From: Actinobacteria bacterium UBA2286
GTDB lineage: Bacteria > Actinomycetota > Coriobacteriia > Anaerosomatales > Anaerosomataceae
NCBI GenBank assembly: GCA_002345925.1
Contig: DDWM01000047.1
Span: forward strand, 13,918 to 77,917
DNA length: 64,000 nt
Direction of reading: 5' to 3'
In this document: one piece after another, positions 9,419 to 17,197 of the stretch
Layout of the letters: the number at the start of each line of letters is the position of its first letter
Numbering within the stretch: position 1 is the first letter of the stretch
Made by a program: the position numbers and the translations under genes
The notes under the pieces: model-generated
What the model saw: the letters and a program-made list of their open reading frames with translations, nothing else
Database searches by the model: none
Told to the model about the DNA's origin: nothing

Positions 9419-10327
9419 CTACTTGCCGAATAGGTTCCCAATCGACCCAAGAACGCGTCCGAAGAACACTAGGACCGGATTCTCTTCCCGCACCGCGCTC
9501 TTTCCATGAATCATGGCCGCGGCGTTCTTGATGAACTCATCGCTCGCAGTGCCGTGCTGGTCGTGGCAAGCGCCCGTACCGCAGGTCTCGACGAGGTGAG
9601 TTTCATTGACCAGCGATGCCGGGTCGTCCGAGGGTAGAATGTCGTGCCACCCATGGCAGTCCCAGCAAGCCGGTGCATCCTCGGCGCCGGCCTTGTAGGC
9701 AGCACCGTGGTAATAGTCATCGTAGCTGTCCCAGTAATCCTGGTGGCAGCGACCGCAGATCTCATAGCCATTCTCATGCAGAGCGGCCTTGCCCGCAGGC
9801 GAATCGGTCAACTGCATGATGTCGTGGCTGCCATGGCAATCACCGCACAGCGGCTTCTTGGCCTCGGTCTCGGCGGCAGTGCCCGTTGCGTCAACAGCAC
9901 GACGGTGCGCGCCTCGGCCAAAGGTCAGGAACTGCTTCTCGTGACAGTTCTTGCAAGCAAGCTTGGCTGTCGACTGCCACTTGGTGCCGTCGGTGTGCGG
10001 TGCCTTGTACGCAAAGTCGAGGTGACATCCAACACAAAGCGTCTTCGCGTGGACAGACGAGTCGATTGCCTCGGCATCGATGTAGTAGCTGATCTCTTTG
10101 CCAGCCTTGAGACGCGTCAGGTTCTCGTCACCATGGCAGACCATGCAGCCGGCTTTGCTCTCAGTAGGGAGCGTGAAGTCGAGTGCGTAGGGCGCAGTCG
10201 CCGAGATCGACGGCGTGGACGTGACAGACGGCATCGGAGTCGTGGCCGTCGCTCCAAGCGCGACAGTTGGCACGAGCACGAGCATCATCGCGGCAAGTCC
10301 CGCCGCTACCGACAACCGATTCTTCAC
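9419..10327 (-). CDS. Multiheme c-type cytochrome, 6 CXXCH plus one CX4CH
   Basis: About 302 residues from the GTG at 10325-10327, which is preceded by GGAGGTGA. An in-frame start further upstream would overlap the cytochrome b gene by 56 bp and has no ribosome site. A signal peptide is followed by CMVCH, CVGCH, CKNCH, CGDCH, CGRCH, CWDCH and a CX4CH (CGTGACH). The C-terminal module matches the 13-haem protein (DSYDDYYHGAAYKAGAEDAP...DQHGTA...MIHGK). It lies 22 bp after the cytochrome b gene, so it is the likely first electron acceptor from that membrane protein. This order is inferred from gene position only. Confidence 0.9.
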   Translation of the reverse strand: MKNRLSVAAGLAAMMLVLVPTVALGATATTPMPSVTSTPSISATAPYALDFTLPTESKAGCMVCHGDENLTRLKAGKEISYYIDAEAIDSSVHAKTLCVGCHLDFAYKAPHTDGTKWQSTAKLACKNCHEKQFLTFGRGAHRRAVDATGTAAETEAKKPLCGDCHGSHDIMQLTDSPAGKAALHENGYEICGRCHQDYWDSYDDYYHGAAYKAGAEDAPACWDCHGWHDILPSDDPASLVNETHLVETCGTGACHDQHGTASDEFIKNAAAMIHGKSAVREENPVLVFFGRVLGSIGNLFGK

Positions 10328-10349
10328 TACGCTCTTCACCTCCGGCCCT

Positions 10350-11207
10350 TCAGTCCGCTTCGGCTGCAGCAGGCAAGTGCGCCGGCGCATCCGCATGGTC
10401 GTCATCGTGGTCGTGGTGGTAAGCGTTTGGATCGACTTCGAGCTTCTTGATGCCGAAGAAGTCGAGCGTGCACGGCAAGTCGATGCCGGCCGCCAGATAG
10501 ATATGCACGGTGGTCACGATAATGAAGAGCCAGTTGATCGAGTAGTGGAGCACTCGCACCCAGGCGCCTGCCATGGCAAGACCGCCAACGAGCGGAGCGA
10601 GCGACCAGCCGAGCAGAATCTCACGCGGACTCAGGCCGAAAACGAACGGCTGTGTTAGAAGCGCGATTCCGGTTAGTCCTTGGGCGATCATCAGGACGCC
10701 GAAGAGGTCATACGCGAGCTTCTGCATGACGTTGTACTTCGCGACGTGCGGTTTGACGTTGCTGAAGTAGGTGTAGTACGCGGCAACGCCCATTAGCGTG
10801 GCGAGGTCCTTCTTCCCGACTGCGAACTCTTTCCAGTCGCGCTCCTTGGAGAAGAACGCATACCAGAGGCGCCAGAGGAAGTTGAGGCCGACAATGACCA
10901 TCGCCACGTAGTGCACATAGCGCATCGCGGTGCGTCCGCCATCGAAGAACGGGAACCGGATGTACATGCCGGAAATCCCCAGCAGCAGCATCATTACCAG
11001 GTGCTGGAAGTGAATGAACTTCGGAAGCGCGGGCGGCGCCCAGTCGTGCTTGGGCCACTGCTTGTCGATCCACTGCTTCTTGAATCTTCCAGTTGGAATG
11101 CTGACGCCAAGGTGAACAATGAAAAACACGCCGAAGACCAGAATCTCAAGAATCACGAATATCACGTCAAGCCAGACGTTCACTTCAGCGAGAAGAATCG
11201 CCGCCAC
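10350..11207 (-). CDS. Membrane cytochrome b (HyaC/formate-dehydrogenase gamma-like)
   Basis: 285 residues with four to five membrane spans (about 14-36, 68-88, 98-118, 170-195, 218-245). Histidines suited to bis-His haem b ligation sit in or near spans (FIHFQHL, RYVHYVAM, RVLHYSINW, VTTVHIYL). The family normally moves electrons between the quinone pool and a periplasmic redox partner. Here that partner is most likely the multiheme cytochromes encoded directly downstream. The C-terminus has a His/Asp-rich tail (HHDHDDDHAD) that might bind metal. The start is GTG (11205-11207) after GAGGGTAGGG. It is the first gene of the operon led by the promoter at 11392-11420. Confidence 0.85.
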   Translation of the reverse strand: MAAILLAEVNVWLDVIFVILEILVFGVFFIVHLGVSIPTGRFKKQWIDKQWPKHDWAPPALPKFIHFQHLVMMLLLGISGMYIRFPFFDGGRTAMRYVHYVAMVIVGLNFLWRLWYAFFSKERDWKEFAVGKKDLATLMGVAAYYTYFSNVKPHVAKYNVMQKLAYDLFGVLMIAQGLTGIALLTQPFVFGLSPREILLGWSLAPLVGGLAMAGAWVRVLHYSINWLFIIVTTVHIYLAAGIDLPCTLDFFGIKKLEVDPNAYHHDHDDDHADAPAHLPAAAEAD

Positions 11208-11385
11208 CCCCTACCCTCGTGCCGGGACCAGGCGCGCAAGCGCCCACCCTAGGCTCTAACTGACCACATCAAGTCATGCTTTGTGGGTCCGAACTCCGCC
11301 TTGCGCACAGGTGTTACCGGCACCTGCCCTGGACCATATCTGTGCCGCTACCGGACGGCGTGGTCGCTGGGGGTCGCATGACCTT
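11208..11385 (-). ncRNA. Folded 5' leader of the cytochrome operon
   Basis: About 180 nt separate the predicted transcription start from the cytochrome b GTG, with no ORF. The minus transcript can form GGUCC (11335-11331) with GGACC (11290-11286). This encloses a six-pair hairpin CAGGUG/CACCUG (11326-11321 with 11313-11308). Nearer the gene there is a GGCGC/GCGCC hairpin (11231-11244). No known riboswitch was recognised. Confidence 0.35.
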
Positions 11386-11391
11386 GCCCTC

Positions 11392-11420
11392 ACAATAGAG
11401 AGAGCACCAAACCATGTCAA
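11392..11420 (-). promoter_or_regulatory. Sigma-70-type promoter of the cytochrome operon
   Basis: On the minus strand TTGACA (11420-11415) is followed, after exactly 17 bp, by TATTGT (11397-11392). This is close to the housekeeping consensus. It points at the cytochrome b gene and lies just beyond the end of the convergently placed upstream gene's stop (11436). Confidence 0.7.
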
Positions 11421-11435
11421 CGAATCGGAAACGTC

Positions 11436-11876
11436 TTACTCCTGCGGAGGGACGATCTCGACGAGTTCAATCTCGAATGTGAGCTCTTCGCCCGCGAGTG
11501 GGTGATTGAAGTCGACAGTGACATCCACGAGGTCTTCGCTGATGCTGACGATCCGCGCAGCCATGCGTGAGCTGTCATCGGCGATTACGGTGATGATCGC
11601 GCCGATCTCAGGGGTGCTCTCGCCGAAGGCGTCGGCAGGAACAACCTGGACGGCCTCGTCGTAGCGTGGACCATACGCCTCATCCGACGGGATCACGACG
11701 GTCTTCTTCTCGCCGACCTCAAGGCCGAGAACGGCGCTATCAAAACCCGGGATCACGTCGCCTTCACCAACCGTGAACAACAGAGGCTCGCGACCTTCAC
11801 TTGCATCAAACACAGAACCGTCGGCAAGCGTGCCGCGGTAGTGGACTGTAACGGTATCACCGGAAACAACAGGCAT
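11436..11876 (-). CDS. FKBP-type peptidyl-prolyl isomerase, SlyD-like
   Basis: 146 residues. The FKBP N-terminal half (VHYRGTLADGSVFDASEGRE, then GEGDVIPGFDSAVLGLEVGE) is interrupted by an insert-in-flap domain (about 66-115) and closes with the SlyD hallmark DFNHPLAGEELTFEIELVEI. This layout speeds proline isomerisation and chaperones folding clients. The His/Cys metal-binding tail of E. coli SlyD is absent. The ATG is preceded by GAGGAGG. It stands alone, with about 200 bp of featureless sequence on each side apart from the cytochrome promoter. Confidence 0.9.
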   Translation of the reverse strand: MPVVSGDTVTVHYRGTLADGSVFDASEGREPLLFTVGEGDVIPGFDSAVLGLEVGEKKTVVIPSDEAYGPRYDEAVQVVPADAFGESTPEIGAIITVIADDSSRMAARIVSISEDLVDVTVDFNHPLAGEELTFEIELVEIVPPQE

Positions 11877-12082
11877 GGGACCTCCTCGGTCAGATGAATC
11901 AGATGCCGTCTATGAAAGACGGCTCGGTCAACCCTAATCGGCTTGGGGCGGCACGTCAATGCGAGCAAAGACTCTCCACTTCCGTGCCGACTAAGGCATA
12001 ATGCCGCCATAAGGCAGCGATTCTGCCCGCTAAATGTCCGAGACCGGGATGCCTTCCGGTCATCGCTCCGGGGAGAACCTCG

Positions 12083-13300
12083 ATGCGCCTTGCGCTTCTG
12101 TTGGCCGCGCTGCTCATACTCGCCTCGCCGCTGCCGGCTGAGGCCTCCCACATCAAGATCATCTTGCGATACGACGACTACTCGCACGCGAGCGACACTG
12201 AAATCGAGCGAGCTCTCTTTGAGGCTGCCAGCGACCTTGAATGCGGAGTCCTGGTCGGGGTGATCCCGTTTGATGAATCCGTCGCCTACCCACCCGGCTC
12301 GCACGAGGTTCCGATTCTGGCCGCCTTTCACGAGCGCAAGGTGGCGCTGCTCAGGGAATACGCGTCGCGAGGAGTCGTGGAGATCGCGGTTCATGGTTTC
12401 GCCCACACCAACAACGCGGCCTCCGGCCCGAAGTCTGAGTTCGCCGGTCTCGGCGGCGAGTCGCAGGATCACCTGGTAACAGCCGGAATGGCGCACTTGG
12501 AGTCGACGTTTGGCTCGAAAGTCGGGTCCTTCATCCCTCCATACAACCACTACGACGACCAGACACTGAAGTCGCTTGCGGGTAGCGGCTACACGCTCAT
12601 CTCGGCTGGACCGGGCGGTCCGATACATCACGACAGCGGGTTGGCCTACTTGCCGAGAGGACCGCAGCCGAGTCGGCTTGAGGACGTCGTTGCAGCAGCG
12701 GTAGCGAGCGGTCACACCGACGCGACTTTGGTCCTCACCATCCACGAGTACGACATCGCGAAGCCCGGGTCTGCTGACGGCACGACCGGGATGGCGATGC
12801 ACGAGCTGGTGGACAGCCTTCACCGGGTGAACGGCATTGATGAAGTGCGGTTCATCTCCACCAGCGAGCTCCTTGAAAGCGAGGACCTGTCCCCTGCCAG
12901 GATGCAGGCGAACCGGAAGATCCGGGAGAGCTTCATCACCCGTCACCGGCTGCTTCCCGCGAGGCTGAATGCGTACCCCGTGGCGGATCTGTACTACTCG
13001 CAACAGAGCGCCAACCGCATCTACCTGGTCCAGCTCTCCGCGTTTGCTGTCCACTATGGCGCGCTGGTGCTTGCACTGACCTTGCTGGCGTGGGGCGTCT
13101 TGCGGGGAGTGTCCGGCTACGTCAAAGGCGCGGCGGTGCTTCTCGGCGGTGCATCGTTGACGGGAATCGTGGCGATGCTCACGAACACGCTGCCAAGCGA
13201 GTTCTTCCTGCCGCTGGCCGTGGTCGCATCTTGCTGCCTGGGAATCACCGTCGGCGGCGCTATTGGCGGCCAAGAACCGACGGACGGCGCGGCCTACTGA
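12083..13300 (+). CDS. Membrane-anchored polysaccharide-deacetylase-like protein (DUF2334-type)
   Basis: 405 residues. A signal peptide (1-22) is followed by a NodB-fold-like domain whose metal-site candidates are RYDDYSH (about 29-35) and HGFAHTN (about 108-114), with FIPPYNHYD (about 150-158) and TIHEYD (about 219-224). This is the DUF2334/polysaccharide deacetylase pattern. The C-terminal third holds three membrane spans (about 315-340, 346-367, 372-397), so the enzyme is tethered to the membrane. Cell-wall or exopolysaccharide deacetylation is the likely role; the substrate is unknown. The start ATG follows GGGGAGAACC. The gene converges on and overlaps the RDD gene by 7 bp. Confidence 0.75.
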   Translation: MRLALLLAALLILASPLPAEASHIKIILRYDDYSHASDTEIERALFEAASDLECGVLVGVIPFDESVAYPPGSHEVPILAAFHERKVALLREYASRGVVEIAVHGFAHTNNAASGPKSEFAGLGGESQDHLVTAGMAHLESTFGSKVGSFIPPYNHYDDQTLKSLAGSGYTLISAGPGGPIHHDSGLAYLPRGPQPSRLEDVVAAAVASGHTDATLVLTIHEYDIAKPGSADGTTGMAMHELVDSLHRVNGIDEVRFISTSELLESEDLSPARMQANRKIRESFITRHRLLPARLNAYPVADLYYSQQSANRIYLVQLSAFAVHYGALVLALTLLAWGVLRGVSGYVKGAAVLLGGASLTGIVAMLTNTLPSEFFLPLAVVASCCLGITVGGAIGGQEPTDGAAY

Positions 13301-14031
13301 GCCTCGGGCGACTCCTCAGCGGCCGGACGCAGGCCCGCAAGGTCCGCGATACGCCCCGCAATGGTCGGCTCGTCCCAAAGGCCGGGCTCCTCGCCGTACA
13401 TGCCGAGAACAGACGCAGCCACTTGATAGCGCGCCTCCGGCCTGAGACCGGCGCGACGCTCCAGGTACTCGGCGGCAAGGGCCTCTCGGCGATTCTGCGC
13501 GCCACCTGCAAAGCGCAGCTCGAGCTCCCCTGAGTCGCGCACCACGATCGTGCCCGCCACCATGTCGCCAAGCCTCTTGCTCTTGGCCGAGAGAAGCATC
13601 GCGACCAGACCGATCGCGTAGTAGCCGGGTAGCGAGTCGACGATGCGCATCACGTTGCGGATGACGGAGTCGACCGCGTTGACCCTGGAGCCGTCGTCAC
13701 GCACAACGCGGATGCCGAGGTAGCGCTTGCCCGGGGTGCGTCCGTTGCGGAACACCTCGCCGTAGACGTAGTACCCCCAGTAGCTGATGAACGCCACCGC
13801 GATGACGATGCCGATCAACCAGATAGGCGCCTCGTCGAGGTTAGCCGCGGAGAGCGCGAGGCTTACAAGAATGCCAACGCCGACCTCGGCTGCGATGATG
13901 AGCGAGATGAGGATGGTGTCGACGAGGAGCGCGGCTCCTCGCGAGCCTGCACCCGCGAGCTCGTATGCGAATGCGACGGACTCCGGCGTCTCAACCGCAA
14001 CTAGATCCGGACGTCCTTCGTTCCCGCTCAA
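13294..14031 (-). CDS. RDD family membrane protein
   Basis: About 245 residues from TTG 14029-14031, which has AAGGAGGG just upstream. An in-frame ATG at 14076 lacks a ribosome site and lies in the divergent promoter region. Residues ~25-160 form an RDD domain with three membrane spans, beginning GAGSRGAALLVDTILI and including NGRTPGKRYLGIRVVRDDG. A soluble alpha-helical tail of ~80 residues follows. RDD proteins are small membrane proteins of mostly unknown function. In Gram-positive genomes they often sit with SpoIIM, DUF58 and MoxR genes, as here. It diverges from the SpoIIM-like gene. Confidence 0.8.
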   Translation of the reverse strand: MSGNEGRPDLVAVETPESVAFAYELAGAGSRGAALLVDTILISLIIAAEVGVGILVSLALSAANLDEAPIWLIGIVIAVAFISYWGYYVYGEVFRNGRTPGKRYLGIRVVRDDGSRVNAVDSVIRNVMRIVDSLPGYYAIGLVAMLLSAKSKRLGDMVAGTIVVRDSGELELRFAGGAQNRREALAAEYLERRAGLRPEARYQVAASVLGMYGEEPGLWDEPTIAGRIADLAGLRPAAEESPEAQ

Positions 14032-14108
14032 GTGCCCTCCTTGGTTCGCGCACGTGTCCCACCCGGGTGCTAGCATAGTCGAGGAATCTCACGGGCGGAA
14101 GGAAGCGT

Positions 14109-15092
14109 GTGGAGGAGCGGGAGTTCGTTGCCGGGTCCAAAGATGTATGGGAGCGGCTCGCCGTCGCTGTTGCCGAGGCACGCGAACGCGGGATTCGCCG
14201 AATCAGCGCGACCGCGCTCAAGCAGATGCACGAGGACTACCGCCACGCTGCTGCCGACCTCGCTTACGCGCAGACGCACTATCGGGGCTCCGAGACGGTC
14301 GTATACCTGAACCGGTTGGTCGCTTTCGCGCATGGCGAGCTCTACGGCCTTCCGCCGAGACGACTTGCCGCGATCTGGACGTTCCTCTCGGCAGGGTATC
14401 CGCGGTTGATGCGCAAGAACTGGAAGCCGATAGCCATCTCCACTGCGATCTTTGTGGTCGCGTCCGCGCTTGGTTTCGCCCTGGCGTTCACCAACTACCC
14501 GCTGGCCCGCACGCTCTTGCCAGCGCAGTACCGCGACTCGATCGGCGACTCGATCCAGCGCGGCGGCAATGACGGCTCCAACGAGGAGATGGCGCAGTAC
14601 GCGCCCGTGTTCTCGTCGTATATCACCGCGAACAACATCCAGGTCTCACTCATGGCGTTTGCGGGTGGCATGACCTTTGGCGCGCTCACCGCATACGCGC
14701 TCACGATGAACGGCCTAATGCTCGGAGTGCTTGCCGGGATGTTCACCAAAGGCGGCGGAGCGCTGGGGTTCTGGGCGCTCATCGTGCCGCACGGCGCGCT
14801 AGAGCTGCCGGCGATCATGCTGGCAGGCGCGGCGGGACTGGTGCTGGCGCGCGCGCTGCTCTTTCCAGGCGACCTCACACGCTCAGATGCGTTGCGCGCG
14901 AACTCCGGTGACGCGGTGCGACTCGTGCTTGGCGCCGTTCCGCTGCTCATCGTCGCGGGCATCATCGAAGCGTTCCTGACACCGCGCGGCGGAATCGACC
15001 CCGGGCTCAAGATCGCGTTTGGGGCAGCGGTGTTCTTGCTGCTAGTGGCGTACGTGGTGCTGCCGGGACGGAAGATCGCGCCTACTGCGTGA
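14109..15092 (+). CDS. Stage II sporulation protein M-like (SpoIIM/DUF95) membrane protein
   Basis: 327 residues starting at GTG 14109-14111. A soluble helical N-terminus (about 1-100) is followed by about five to six membrane spans from residue ~115 to the end. The SpoIIM/DUF95 signature is YITANNIQVSLMAFAGGMTF, then GGGALGFWALIVPHGALELP. In sporulating Firmicutes SpoIIM joins the engulfment complex. In non-sporulating actinobacteria the family sits, as here, next to RDD and MoxR/DUF58/DUF4129 genes, and its role is unknown. It converges on vapC with an 11-bp overlap. Confidence 0.85.
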   Translation: MEEREFVAGSKDVWERLAVAVAEARERGIRRISATALKQMHEDYRHAAADLAYAQTHYRGSETVVYLNRLVAFAHGELYGLPPRRLAAIWTFLSAGYPRLMRKNWKPIAISTAIFVVASALGFALAFTNYPLARTLLPAQYRDSIGDSIQRGGNDGSNEEMAQYAPVFSSYITANNIQVSLMAFAGGMTFGALTAYALTMNGLMLGVLAGMFTKGGGALGFWALIVPHGALELPAIMLAGAAGLVLARALLFPGDLTRSDALRANSGDAVRLVLGAVPLLIVAGIIEAFLTPRGGIDPGLKIAFGAAVFLLLVAYVVLPGRKIAPTA

Positions 15093-15492
15093 TGAGCTGC
15101 ACGTCCGGGTAGGCTCCGTGCGCCCGCGCGTCCGAACTCACAAGCGTTGCGCCGAGGAGCGCCGCGCACGCCGGTGCAAGCGCGTCGTAGAACGAACAGC
15201 CGAGGAGCCCACATTGCCGCGCGGCCTCGCGCACGACCTCGTCTGTGAGCGGAACGACGCTGACGCCGGCGTCCTCAAGCGTCTCCCATGCCGGGATGAT
15301 GTCCTCGTGCGCGAAGTGTCGGCGCACGAACGCGAGTACCTCGTGAACGAAGTGCGTCGGCACCGCAATGGCGATTTCGCCGGCGACGGCTCGGTCCAGC
15401 AGCTCAAGCGCCGCCTCTCGGCCGAACTCAGGCTTGAACCACTTCACGCCGATGGACGCATCGAGAACCATCAACCGAGTTGCTGGACTCAT
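15082..15492 (-). CDS. vapC: VapC-family PIN-domain ribonuclease toxin
   Basis: 136 residues. It has the PIN fold with the expected acids: D in VLDASIGVKW (about 10), E in FVHEVLAFV (about 49), D in SFYDALAPA (about 101) and D in VSSDARAHG (about 119). Such toxins cut RNA, often initiator tRNA or rRNA, when freed from the antitoxin. Its ATG overlaps the vapB stop by 4 bp (ATGA), which couples the pair. It lies between the SpoIIM and DUF58 genes, which are neighbours in other genomes, so the pair may be a later insertion. Confidence 0.88.
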   Translation of the reverse strand: MSPATRLMVLDASIGVKWFKPEFGREAALELLDRAVAGEIAIAVPTHFVHEVLAFVRRHFAHEDIIPAWETLEDAGVSVVPLTDEVVREAARQCGLLGCSFYDALAPACAALLGATLVSSDARAHGAYPDVQLITQ

Positions 15493-15776
15493 CGCAAGGG
15501 GCTCCCGTCGCCCGTCTCCCGTACCTCGCGCAGGATTTCGAGCGAGGGCCGGTCGTCGTGGACGGTGCGCCCCTCGTCGAAATGCCGCATCCGCTCGATG
15601 GCGCCGAGAATGCGCACACGCCGCGCCTCGGCAGCGCGTTCGTCCGGCGTCTTCGTGAGGTACGTGGCAACCGACTCTTGCACGAGCTGGCTGCGCGATG
15701 TGCCGAGAGACTCGGCCTCGGCGTCGAGGCGCGTGAGCAGGTCATCGGGAACCGAGATGGTGATCTTGGCGGTCAT
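15489..15776 (-). CDS. vapB: VapB-like ribbon-helix-helix antitoxin
   Basis: 95 residues. The N-terminal ribbon-helix-helix domain (about 3-45; KITISVPDDLLTRLDAEAES, then TSRSQLVQESVATYL) binds DNA. The C-terminal flexible part (DEGRTVHDDRPSLEILREVR) would wrap the toxin. AGGAGG stands before the ATG. It is translated first and coupled to vapC. Autoregulation of the pair is expected from the family but no operator was resolved. Confidence 0.85.
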   Translation of the reverse strand: MTAKITISVPDDLLTRLDAEAESLGTSRSQLVQESVATYLTKTPDERAAEARRVRILGAIERMRHFDEGRTVHDDRPSLEILREVRETGDGSPLR

Positions 15777-15853
15777 GGCGCCTCCTGGTCATACCGGCGT
15801 TCATACCAAGAGTATGCCCGAGGGTGGAGCGCGTCAATCGGGAGCGCCTTCCC

Positions 15854-17197
15854 CTACAGCCTCCCGCGCGCCTTGATCTCCAGGTAGTGGTTGACCGCCG
15901 CCACCGAAAGCTGCTCGGGCTCCACGTCGAGTGCAAGCGCACCCCTGGCCGAGAGGACCCCGAGCGCCTCGGCCTTGTCGCGCAGCACGCCTTCGGCGAC
16001 CGCAGAAGCGTACGCCTCGGCCTCGGTCGTTATCTCTTGGCGCGCGCGGGCCTCGATGACGCGGTTGCGCTGCGTGAGCACGAGCGGCAGGTGTCGCGGC
16101 GCAAGTCCGCCGAGCACGCCGAGCAGGCGCTTGGACGGCTCGGTGCCGAGGATGTCGGTGAACAGCACGATGAGCGAGCGCTTTGAGAGGCGCGCCGCCA
16201 GGTACGTGAGCGCGCGGGTGTAGTCAGGCTCCTCGACGCGTCCCTCGGCGGAATAGAGCGCCTCGAGGATCGCGAGGAACTGGCGGTGGCCCTTACGCGG
16301 CGGCAGGTACGTGATGACGTCCCGGCCAAAGACGAGCAGTCCGACGAGGTCGCCCGCCTCGGTGCCGAGATACGCGAGCAGGAGCGCGGCGTTCACGGCT
16401 CGGTCGAGCTTGCTCATGCCGCCCACCATCGGCGTCATGAGGCGCCCGGTGTCGACGGCGATCATCACCGTCTGGGAGCGCTCCGCCTCGAAGCGGCGGA
16501 TGACGGGCTTGCCCCGGCGGGCGGTCGCCTTCCAGTCGATCTCTCGGTAGGCGTCGCCGCTCTGATACTCGCGCAGCGACTCGAACTCGGTGCCCACGCC
16601 GGCGTAGCGCGCGGCTTTGATGCCGAGGTCGAGAAGCGCCCCGCGGCGCGCCAGGAGCGCGTAGCGGCGGACGGCGGTGATGTCGGGATAGACGCGGCAG
16701 GTCTCGGCAGTGGGGATGGTGAGCTGCCTGCCCGCAAGGCCGAGCGGACCGATAGCGCGCACGCCCACGTCGCCGAAGCGGAACTCGCCCCGACCGGGCG
16801 GCGTGAACGCCAGCGCGAACTCCTCCTCGGCGTGCGGTGCAAGGGCGAAGGGGCCGATCACGCGCTCGCCGGTGAAGCCGACGGGCGGCGTCTCACGCAG
16901 GGTGAGCGCGGCGGCGTATGCCGACGCGTTGCGGACCGTGAGCGTCACGGGGTTGGCGGCACCGATCGAGAGCTTCTCGGGCAATGTGCGCACGACCTCT
17001 ATCTCACCCGGGCGCGGCGTGGCGCGGATGTCCGCGACCGTGAGCAGCGCGACCACGAGCAGCCACGCGCCAAGCGCAACCCACGCCCACGGCGCGGGCA
17101 CAAGCGGCAGGAGCAGCACCGGGGCAGCCGTCACCAGCGCCGCGCGCGGCGTCACGTGCGGCAGCTTGCCGATGGCTGTTATGAGCCGTCCGCTCAT
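15854..17197 (-). CDS. DUF58 domain protein (VWA-like)
   Basis: 447 residues. Two membrane spans lie near the N-terminus (about 19-53), then an extracytoplasmic beta-rich region. The DUF58 core has EFESLREYQSGDAYREIDWK, followed by ARRGKPVIRRFEAERSQTV (about 205-240), and the VWA-like IAVDTGRLM. DUF58 proteins are partners of MoxR AAA ATPases. The ATG overlaps the MoxR stop by 4 bp, giving coupled translation. The function is unproven, but the set is tied to envelope stress and transport in several bacteria. It is the last gene of the five-gene run 21158-15854. Confidence 0.85.
   Translation of the reverse strand: MSGRLITAIGKLPHVTPRAALVTAAPVLLLPLVPAPWAWVALGAWLLVVALLTVADIRATPRPGEIEVVRTLPEKLSIGAANPVTLTVRNASAYAAALTLRETPPVGFTGERVIGPFALAPHAEEEFALAFTPPGRGEFRFGDVGVRAIGPLGLAGRQLTIPTAETCRVYPDITAVRRYALLARRGALLDLGIKAARYAGVGTEFESLREYQSGDAYREIDWKATARRGKPVIRRFEAERSQTVMIAVDTGRLMTPMVGGMSKLDRAVNAALLLAYLGTEAGDLVGLLVFGRDVITYLPPRKGHRQFLAILEALYSAEGRVEEPDYTRALTYLAARLSKRSLIVLFTDILGTEPSKRLLGVLGGLAPRHLPLVLTQRNRVIEARARQEITTEAEAYASAVAEGVLRDKAEALGVLSARGALALDVEPEQLSVAAVNHYLEIKARGRL

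Noticed and set aside
11231..11244. GGCGC/GCGCC hairpin as a terminator of the SlyD-like gene
   Set aside because: No T-run follows on either strand, and it lies beyond the cytochrome promoter inside that operon's leader.
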